Made by a program: the position numbers and the translations under genes. The notes beneath the pieces were generated by a model, which saw only the letters and a program-made list of their open reading frames with translations, made no database searches and had not been told where the DNA came from. A stretch of 7,663 nt of DNA from Firmicutes bacterium UBA1768 (GTDB taxonomy: Bacteria; Bacillota; Clostridia; Peptostreptococcales; Anaerovoracaceae). Each line of letters begins with the position of its first letter. Positions within the stretch are counted from its first letter, which is position 1. Positions 1-5,216 of the stretch are shown here, piece after piece. The stretch is taken from assembly GCA_002315335.1 (NCBI GenBank), contig DCGW01000068.1, forward strand, positions 1 through 7,663. The letters are read 5' to 3'.

Positions 1-1144
1 CGGGCAGTTCTGCGGATTTAGCCCAGACTATAGAGAATCTTCCTCTTCTATCAATAGTAATAAAAATAAAAAAATTACCATTCTCAAGGTCATAGGGTTA
101 ATTCTTCTGGTAGCTGTAATATCTATGCTGAGCTGTTTTGCGCTTCTGAAAATTACAGGTCTGGGCGAAAGCGCGTTCAAGGTTGAGCAGCAAAGCTCCG
201 ATTCGGTTAACACCTCAGTAGATATTGCGGGAACCGATGTATTGACAACTCCACAAATAGTCAAGTCGGTAATTCCGACAGTAGTGGAAGTAAATGTAAC
301 AAATTATCAAGGTAGTGGTTCGGGCTCCGGAATAGTTTTTTCGGAGGACGGCTACATTGTTACCAACCAGCATGTAGTGGATGGAGCACAGTCGATTTCT
401 ATTAAAATGAGCGATGGCAAGGAATACGAAGCAAGTCTTGTGGGTCAGGACGAGCAGACAGACCTTGCGGTAGTAAAAGTAAATGCAAAAGGGTTAAAAG
501 CTGCTACTATAGGAAGCTCTGGAGATCTGGCGCAGGGAGAAACCGTCCTTGTAATAGGAAACCCCCTCGGTGAAACTCTCTCAGGCTCCGTATCACAGGG
601 CATAATATCCGCTTTGGGAAGAGAGATAGAAATTGAAGGTCGCACCATGCACTACATACAAACTGACGCAGCCATAAATCCGGGCAATTCCGGAGGGGCA
701 ATGGTAAATTTGTCAGGTCAGGTAGTAGGAATAGCGTCGGCGAAAATAAGCTCTTCGATGACTGAAGGACTGGGCTTTGCAATACCGATTGACGAAGCTG
801 TGCCTGTTATAGAGTCACTCATAAATCAGGGTTATGTTTCGGGAAGACCGTTGATAGGCATATCCGGAGAAGATGTAACAGCACAGATTTCAATGATATA
901 TAACATTCCGCAGGGAGTCTATGTCAGATACGTAGATCCGAACTCCGGAGCAAGCAAGGCTGGCATTCAGCAGGGAGATGTAATCGTTGCCGCTGACGGA
1001 AATGAAATCACCTCCATGGATGAACTGAATTCAGCCAGAGACAAGCATAAGGCGGGCGAAACAATTGAGCTCACCGTATACAGAAACGGACAGTCTAAAA
1101 CTTTAAAGATAGTTCTTGGAGAGCAGACTGTCTCAGAACCATAG
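1..1144 (+). CDS. htrA: HtrA/DegP-like membrane-anchored serine protease with PDZ domain, 5'-truncated by window edge
   Basis: Trypsin-like protease of the HtrA family, which degrades or processes misfolded proteins at the outer face of the membrane. The frame is open from base 2 with no stop, so the true start lies outside the window. The ATG at 125 is internal: it falls inside the membrane helix, which begins near base 74 (ITILKVIGLILLV...). A Ser/Asn/Lys-rich cytoplasmic stretch precedes the helix. Counting from Met125, the catalytic triad is His83 (TNQHVV), Asp113 (QTDLAVV) and Ser189 (NPGNSGG). One PDZ domain follows at about residues 240-335, with the typical ASKAGIQQGDVI motif. The family and active-site calls are secure; which HtrA paralog it is, and its substrate, cannot be told. 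It is followed by its own terminator and faces the metA gene convergently. Confidence 0.95.
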   Translation, partial: GQFCGFSPDYRESSSSINSNKNKKITILKVIGLILLVAVISMLSCFALLKITGLGESAFKVEQQSSDSVNTSVDIAGTDVLTTPQIVKSVIPTVVEVNVTNYQGSGSGSGIVFSEDGYIVTNQHVVDGAQSISIKMSDGKEYEASLVGQDEQTDLAVVKVNAKGLKAATIGSSGDLAQGETVLVIGNPLGETLSGSVSQGIISALGREIEIEGRTMHYIQTDAAINPGNSGGAMVNLSGQVVGIASAKISSSMTEGLGFAIPIDEAVPVIESLINQGYVSGRPLIGISGEDVTAQISMIYNIPQGVYVRYVDPNSGASKAGIQQGDVIVAADGNEITSMDELNSARDKHKAGETIELTVYRNGQSKTLKIVLGEQTVSEP

Positions 1145-1179
1145 CAAATAATCTCTTTCTTATAAAATATAATTGACGT

Positions 1180-1222
1180 AAAAAGCCGTTGACCGACTTT
1201 TCCCGTAGGTCGCGGTTTTTTA
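1180..1222 (+). terminator. Intrinsic terminator of htrA
   Basis: An A-rich arm with GCCG..TGACC pairs with GGTC.GCGG and then a run of six T (1216-1221). The stem has one bulged T and wobble pairs, and the loop is about 13 bases. It lies 36 bases after the htrA stop, in the orientation expected for that gene. Confidence 0.8.
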
Positions 1223-1327
1223 TTGTACAAACCTTATGAAAACCGGCCGCTCACACCTGCTTCGGACCGATTGTAAAAACCTGAAGCTGCCGCATACATA
1301 GAAACAAAAGACCTGCAATACATAGCA

Positions 1328-1364
1328 AATAAAAAGCCTGCACTTCGTTTTGAACTGCAGGCTT
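1328..1364 (-). terminator. Intrinsic terminator of the metY-metA unit
   Basis: Perfect 9-base-pair stem, AAGCCTGCA (1334-1342) with TGCAGGCTT (1356-1364), loop 13 bases in which TTC/GAA can pair further. Read on the minus strand the stem runs into TTTTTATTT. On the plus strand no comparable T run follows, so it serves the minus strand. Confidence 0.88.
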
Positions 1365-1444
1365 GAATACTTTTGACCTAACAAAATTCCCTTATAGCCA
1401 CCGGCCGACGAAAGGCAGTCGCTATGCGCGGAAGATATTGTGAA

Positions 1445-2362
1445 TTATTTAACAGACTCAATGTTGTAAGGTGTTGTCTGGTACACAAAGTAATTGAGCC
1501 AGTTGGAATAAATGAGATTTCCGTGGGCTCTCCAAAGAACAATAGGGTCCTTTGAAGGGTCATCGTCAGGATAATAATGCATCGGTATGTTGATTGGCTT
1601 ACCCTCAGAAACATCTCTGTCGTACTCCTTCTTCAGGGTAAACGGATCGTATTCTCCGTGGCCGAGTATGAAAAACTCCTTGCCATCCATATATTCGAGA
1701 ATAGTAACACCTGCATAGTCCGAAGAAGCAATAATCTTCATGTGCTTGATATTTTCAACATCTTCTCGGTTGATGGTGGTATGCCTCGAGTGAGGGAAGT
1801 AGAAAACATCATCGCAGCCTCTCATGAGAAGATGGTTCTGAACCTCCTGCTTATGAGGAAAAACTCCGAACAGCTTCTGGGGAAGAGGTATTTTTGGCAC
1901 GCCATAATGGTAGTAAAGTGCAGCCTGAGCTCCCCAGCATACATGCATTGTGGAATGAACATGGGTTTTGGTCCATTCAAATATTTCGCATATTTCAGGC
2001 CAGTATTCAACATCCTCAAAGGCGAGGTGCTCTATTGGAGCGCCAGTAATAATCATGCCGTCATATTTCTTATCCTTAACCTCATCAAAAGTCTTATAGA
2101 AGGAAAGCATATGCTTTTCAGGAGTGTGCTTTGGCAGGTAAGAACCGGTCTGAAGCAGCTCCAGATCTATCTGCAGGGGAGTATTCCCAAGAACCCTGCT
2201 GAACTGAGTTTCCGTATCTATTTTTGTTGGCATAAGGTTTAACATCAGAATTTTGAGCGGTCTGATGTCCTGTTTTATGGCTCTTGTCTCAGTCATTACG
2301 AAAATATTTTCGTTTGTGAGGGTATTAAAGGCAGGTAAGTCATAAGGGATTTTAATCGGCAT
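1445..2362 (-). CDS. metA: Homoserine O-acetyltransferase (MetA family)
   Basis: Cytosolic enzyme that acylates the hydroxyl of L-homoserine, the committing step of methionine synthesis. At 305 residues it has the full family length. The acyl-enzyme Cys142 lies in CWGAQA, with His235 and Glu237 in GHGEYDP, matching the numbering of characterised MetA proteins. Residue 111 is Glu (ITGAPIEHLAFE). In the family, Glu111 as in Bacillus cereus MetA goes with acetyl-CoA, while Gly111 as in E. coli goes with succinyl-CoA; I therefore infer an acetyltransferase (also named MetAA). This fits the O-acetylhomoserine sulfhydrylase immediately upstream, 35 bases away, whose product it feeds. The ATG at 2362 has AAGGA seven bases ahead. 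It is probably co-transcribed with metY and ends at the 1328-1364 terminator. Confidence 0.96.
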   Translation of the reverse strand: MPIKIPYDLPAFNTLTNENIFVMTETRAIKQDIRPLKILMLNLMPTKIDTETQFSRVLGNTPLQIDLELLQTGSYLPKHTPEKHMLSFYKTFDEVKDKKYDGMIITGAPIEHLAFEDVEYWPEICEIFEWTKTHVHSTMHVCWGAQAALYYHYGVPKIPLPQKLFGVFPHKQEVQNHLLMRGCDDVFYFPHSRHTTINREDVENIKHMKIIASSDYAGVTILEYMDGKEFFILGHGEYDPFTLKKEYDRDVSEGKPINIPMHYYPDDDPSKDPIVLWRAHGNLIYSNWLNYFVYQTTPYNIESVK

Positions 2363-2397
2363 TTACTCTTCCTTCTTTCTATCAGTTTGGTTGAAGC

Positions 2398-3681
2398 TTA
2401 AATCTGTGCAATTGCCTGGTCGAGGTCCTCAATAAGGTCATCGGCATTTTCGAGACCGCAGCTGTATCTGACGAGGTCAGGACCAACGCCTGCAGCTAAC
2501 AGCTCTTCGTCGTTCATCTGTCTGTGTGTTGCGTTTGCAGGGTGGAGACAGCAGGTTCTTGCGTCTGCCACATGAGTTTCGATAGCAGCTAACTTTAATG
2601 ACTTCATCATCTTTTCTGCTGCAGCTCTGCCGCCCTCAACACCGAAGCTGATTACGCCGCAGGTTCCTTCAGGCATGTATTTCTTTGCTAATTCGTAGTA
2701 TTTGTTGCCTTCAAGACCTGGATAGTTTACCCATGCAACCTTTGGATTTGCTTCGAGGTATTTTGCTACTGCCATTGCGTTTTCGCAGTGTCTCTTCATT
2801 CTTACGTGAAGGCTTTCGAGTCCGAGGTTGAGATAGTAAGCGTTCTGTGGAGCCTGGATTGAGCCGAAGTCTCTCATGAGCTGTGCTGTTGCCTTTGTGA
2901 TGAAAGCCCCAGCGTTTCCGAATTTTTCGGCATAGGTGATTCCGTGATAGCTGTCATCCGGAGTACAGAGGCCAGGGAACTTGTCCTTATATTTCATCCA
3001 GTCAAAGTTTCCGCTGTCTACGATGCAGCCGCCAACTCCCGAGCCGTGACCGTCCATGTACTTGGTTGTTGAGTGTGTTACTATGTCTGCACCCCATTCA
3101 AAAGGTCTGCAGAAAATAGGTGTAGGGAAGGTGTTGTCTACGATGAAAGGCACGCCGTGTGCGTGTGCAGCATTGGCGAATTTTTCAAAGTCGAGAACGA
3201 CAAGAGCAGGATTTGCAATACTTTCACCGAATACGGCCTTAGTGTTTGGCTTGAAGGCTGCTTCGAGCTCTTCAGGTGTACAGTCAGGTGAAACGAAAGT
3301 GAAATCGATGCCCATGCGCTTCATTGTAACCGCAAAAAGGTTGTAGGTTCCGCCATAAAGTGTAGATGAAGCCACAACGTGGTCTCCGCAGCTTGCAACG
3401 TTGAATACGCTGAAGAAAGAAGCAGCCTGTCCAGATGATGTAAGCATAGCTGCTGTACCGCCTTCAAGACCGCAGATTTTTGCTGCAACCATATCGTTGG
3501 TAGGGTTTTGTAGTCTTGTGTAGAAATAACCTTCAGCTTCCAGATCGAAGAGCTTACCCATGTCTTCGCTTGTGTTGTACTTAAAGGTTGTGCTCTGGAT
3601 GATAGGAATCTGTCTTGGCTCCCCGTTGCCAGGTGTGTAGCCGCCCTGAACACATTTCGTTTCAATTCTCTGTTTACTCAT
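2398..3681 (-). CDS. metY: O-acetylhomoserine sulfhydrylase (O-acetylhomoserine aminocarboxypropyltransferase), PLP enzyme
   Basis: Cys/Met-metabolism PLP enzyme that joins O-acetylhomoserine and sulfide to give homocysteine and acetate, the direct-sulfhydrylation route to methionine. It has 427 residues from the ATG at 3681, the usual MetY length and longer than cystathionine gamma-synthases (about 380). The PLP lysine is Lys207 (HSTTKYMDGHGSG). Asp182 (VDNT) would contact the pyridine nitrogen, and Tyr54/Arg56 (YTRLQNPT) the cofactor phosphate. The central YHGITYAEKFGNAG and RDFGSIQAPQNA segment and the C-terminal THRQMNDEEL are typical of this branch. A longer frame begins at a TTG at 3711, but that codon lies in a terminator hairpin, whereas the ATG at 3681 has GAGAGGAG five bases ahead. 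metA follows 35 bases downstream, so the two enzymes act consecutively from one transcript. Confidence 0.96.
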   Translation of the reverse strand: MSKQRIETKCVQGGYTPGNGEPRQIPIIQSTTFKYNTSEDMGKLFDLEAEGYFYTRLQNPTNDMVAAKICGLEGGTAAMLTSSGQAASFFSVFNVASCGDHVVASSTLYGGTYNLFAVTMKRMGIDFTFVSPDCTPEELEAAFKPNTKAVFGESIANPALVVLDFEKFANAAHAHGVPFIVDNTFPTPIFCRPFEWGADIVTHSTTKYMDGHGSGVGGCIVDSGNFDWMKYKDKFPGLCTPDDSYHGITYAEKFGNAGAFITKATAQLMRDFGSIQAPQNAYYLNLGLESLHVRMKRHCENAMAVAKYLEANPKVAWVNYPGLEGNKYYELAKKYMPEGTCGVISFGVEGGRAAAEKMMKSLKLAAIETHVADARTCCLHPANATHRQMNDEELLAAGVGPDLVRYSCGLENADDLIEDLDQAIAQI

Positions 3682-3686
3682 AACTT

Positions 3687-3694
3687 CTCCTCTC
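3687..3694 (-). promoter_or_regulatory. Ribosome binding site of metY, fixing its start
   Basis: GAGAGGAG on the minus strand, five bases before the ATG at 3681. It begins at the base directly after the seven-T run of the terminator, so terminator and ribosome site abut without a gap. This rules in the ATG at 3681 over the upstream TTG. Confidence 0.85.
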
Positions 3695-3720
3695 AAAAAA
3701 ACCCGCCTCAATGAGGCGGG
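3695..3720 (-). terminator. Strong intrinsic terminator between the lipoprotein gene and metY (possible metY attenuator)
   Basis: Perfect 8-base-pair G+C-rich stem, CCCGCCTC with GAGGCGGG, three-base loop, followed on the minus strand by seven T (3701-3695). No T run exists on the other strand, so it is one-directional. It sits 83 bases after the lipoprotein stop, and its U tract touches the metY ribosome site. It may simply end the upstream transcript. If the metY promoter lies in the 82-base spacer, the same hairpin would be in the metY leader and act as an attenuator. Confidence 0.88.
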
Positions 3721-3735
3721 AAAAATTATCGTGTC

Positions 3736-3770
3736 TGATTAATCAAAGCATTGCTGCTTTATTAGCAGTA
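3736..3770 (-). promoter_or_regulatory. Metabolic-operon leader or spacer with palindrome and overlapping hairpins
   Basis: The spacer upstream of the metY terminator holds a perfect 10-base palindrome TGATTAATCA (3736-3745). It also holds two hairpins that share bases and cannot form together. On the minus strand these are CTGCT-AATAA-AGCAG (3754-3768, extendable by two pairs) and AAAGCA-GCAA-TGCTTT (3745-3760, with a GNRA loop). A GATAAT at about 3723-3728 resembles a -10 box but has no good -35 partner. I do not recognise a SAM riboswitch or T-box. A regulatory role is inference only. Confidence 0.3.
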
Positions 3771-3802
3771 CGTTTTGGACCGAAAAATCAGAGGGACTTA
3801 GC

Positions 3803-4951
3803 TTATTCAGCGTCTTCCTTCTTAGCATCAGCCTTTGAGTCAGCCTTTTCCGGGGCATCGTCAGTTCCCTCGGTGTCATCTGCTGTTGTTTCAAGCTTGT
3901 CCACTATCTTTGCATTATCAAGAATGAAGTCAAGGAATTTTTCGGCATATAATGAAAGCAGAATATCTTCCTTTGTGTACTCTTCTTCAAATGCTTCAAC
4001 TGACTCGAAGCCGTATTCGTCAGCGTATGCCTGAACCTGTTCTTTATACTCAGAATCTGATACTTCAATGCCTTCTGCTCTGCAGATTGCAAGCATAATC
4101 ATTTGCTGAGCGATAACCTGTTCTGCCTGAGTCTGAATCTGCTCCTGGAGTGTCTCGTTGTCTGTTCCCGCCATTTCAAGGAAGCCATCGAGATCTGTTC
4201 CGTACTGAGCAGCATACTGCTCGTAATATTCTAACATTTTCTGCTTATAGGATTCAAGCTCTTTTTCAGGATAACCGATTATTTCTGTATTATCAATGAT
4301 GGTCTGGAAGCATGCATACTGCATTTCCTGCTGAGCAGCATCCTTGCTTTCCTGCTCAAGCTGCTTTTTAATGTACTTTTCGTATTCAGCAACTGTTTTG
4401 CAGTCTGTACCGCTCTTTTCCTTTACAAACTCGTCTGTAAGGTCAGGAACAAAGCTTCTTGAAACTGAGTTGATGGTAACCTCGAATACAACGTCCTTGC
4501 CATTTACTGCCTCATCGCCGTAATCTTCAGGGAAGGTGAGGTTAAGTGTAACCTTATCGCCTTTTTTGTGTCCGATAAGTCCGTCTTCAAAGCCCTCTAT
4601 CTGGCTGCCGCTGCCGATGATAACGTCGTAGTCTTCGCTGCAGCAATTATCGACTACTTTACCGTCAATTGTACCCGTGAAGGTAGTGTTAACTGTATCA
4701 CCGTCTTCTACTTTTGTATCTACTTCCTTGAGCTCCTGATTGGCTTCTAAGGTCGCCTGGATTTCTGCTGTTACAGAATCGTCTGTAACTGCTTCAGGAG
4801 TAACTTTTTCTACCTCAATGCCTTTGTAGTCACCGAGCTTTACATATTTTGACAGATCGTAGTCATAGAGCTGGACTGAGCTTGCACCGCAGGCTGTCAT
4901 CATGAAAACGACCGCAAAAACAAGAATTAATGAAATTGATTTTTTAAACAT
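3803..4951 (-). CDS. Exported lipoprotein with trigger-factor-type FKBP peptidyl-prolyl isomerase and chaperone-like C-terminus
   Basis: Residues 1-20 form a lipoprotein signal peptide (MFKKS then a hydrophobic stretch) with lipobox MTAC, Cys21 being the lipid-modified residue. The protein should therefore be anchored on the outer face of the membrane. After a 60-residue linker, residues 81-163 match the trigger-factor FKBP domain: VEDGDTVNTTFTGTIDG, IIGSGSQIEGFEDGLIG, LTFPEDYG. PDLTDEFVKE (169-178) leads into an alpha-helical trigger-factor/SurA-like C-terminal region to about residue 352, then a charged Ala/Asp/Lys/Glu tail (353-382). The N-terminal ribosome-binding domain of true trigger factor is absent, so it is not the ribosomal chaperone. 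It probably helps fold secreted proteins, as PrsA does in other Gram-positives, by inference. Two adjacent cysteines (103-104) lie in the FKBP loop. AAGGA precedes the ATG. It is a separate unit with its own promoter and terminator. Confidence 0.9.
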   Translation of the reverse strand: MFKKSISLILVFAVVFMMTACGASSVQLYDYDLSKYVKLGDYKGIEVEKVTPEAVTDDSVTAEIQATLEANQELKEVDTKVEDGDTVNTTFTGTIDGKVVDNCCSEDYDVIIGSGSQIEGFEDGLIGHKKGDKVTLNLTFPEDYGDEAVNGKDVVFEVTINSVSRSFVPDLTDEFVKEKSGTDCKTVAEYEKYIKKQLEQESKDAAQQEMQYACFQTIIDNTEIIGYPEKELESYKQKMLEYYEQYAAQYGTDLDGFLEMAGTDNETLQEQIQTQAEQVIAQQMIMLAICRAEGIEVSDSEYKEQVQAYADEYGFESVEAFEEEYTKEDILLSLYAEKFLDFILDNAKIVDKLETTADDTEGTDDAPEKADSKADAKKEDAE

Positions 4952-4988
4952 GTCTGTTTCCTTTCAATATAAATTTTCTAACTTATTA

Positions 4989-5017
4989 CTTATACCACAA
5001 AAGCAAGAGTTTTTAAA
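4989..5017 (-). promoter_or_regulatory. Probable promoter of the trigger-factor-like lipoprotein gene
   Basis: On the minus strand, TTTAAA (5012-5017) as -35, 17 bases, then TATAAG (4989-4994) as -10, the latter with an extended TGG in front. It lies 38 bases before the ATG. A short repeat of AAAGAGG-type words (plus strand, 5015-5030) overlaps its upstream edge. Confidence 0.55.
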
Positions 5018-5094
5018 GAGGAAAAGAGGAAGTTCACAAAAGTTTAACAGATTTTTTGCATGATGTTTGATAGAAATATAGACCACGTAGCTTG

Positions 5095-5128
5095 CCCGAT
5101 TATTAGTCGGGATATTGATGGTTTTTTT
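5095..5128 (+). other. Hairpin followed by T7 run in divergent spacer
   Basis: CCCGA (5095-5099) pairs with TCGGG (5107-5111), one G-T wobble pair closing a five-base loop. A run of seven T starts 11 bases later (5122-5128). The gap makes it a poor intrinsic terminator, and no plus-strand gene precedes it. It lies upstream of the cls promoter. It could end a short unannotated transcript or be unrelated to transcription. Confidence 0.3.
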
Positions 5129-5156
5129 CTTAATACGAACTTAATAACGGCAGCAA

Positions 5157-5186
5157 TTGATTTTAGCTTACATTTTCTGCTATAAT
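5157..5186 (+). promoter_or_regulatory. Promoter of cls
   Basis: TTGATT (5157-5162), an 18-base spacer, and a consensus TATAAT (5181-5186) with extended TGC immediately before it. Expected transcription start near 5193, giving a leader of about 24 bases to the ATG at 5217. Confidence 0.75.
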
Positions 5187-5206
5187 TCATGGATATGATA
5201 ATTGTC

Positions 5207-5211
5207 GGAGG
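5207..5211 (+). promoter_or_regulatory. Ribosome binding site of cls, deciding its start
   Basis: GGAGG ends five bases before the ATG at 5217 but only two before the ATG at 5214. It lies inside the frame that would open at the TTG at 5202. This makes 5217 the best start, and the TTG, only about nine bases after the predicted transcript start, unlikely. Confidence 0.75.
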
Positions 5212-5216
5212 AAATG

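Larger units (their letters stand above)
1145..1444. other. Non-coding spacer between convergent htrA and metA
   Basis: 300 bases without a credible gene. It contains the htrA terminator near its left side and the metA terminator near 1328-1364. Between them (about 1223-1327) I see no RNA gene or regulatory motif. The only ATG-initiated frame there is 21 codons long and lacks a ribosome site. The 12-base word at 1140-1151 (overlapping the htrA stop) recurs at 1321-1332. The 80 bases between the metA terminator and the metA stop are likely its 3' untranslated region. Confidence 0.7.

Noticed and set aside
1236..1301. Small open frame of 21 codons in the htrA-metA spacer
   Set aside because: No ribosome site ahead of the ATG, lies just after the htrA terminator, and its composition resembles no known peptide.
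1577..2242. 221-codon open frame opposite metA
   Set aside because: Lies entirely antisense to a well-supported enzyme gene, shows no ribosome site or recognisable domain; a codon-usage shadow.
3682..3711. TTG start for metY adding ten residues
   Set aside because: The TTG lies inside the terminator stem and loop and has no ribosome site; the ATG at 3681 has a strong one and matches the family N-terminus.
3682..3802. SAM riboswitch or T-box ahead of metY
   Set aside because: The spacer is too short and lacks the conserved core of either element that I would recognise; only unassigned hairpins are visible.
5202..5216. TTG start for cls adding five residues
   Set aside because: Too close to the predicted transcript start, no ribosome site ahead, and it would place the GGAGG inside the coding frame.
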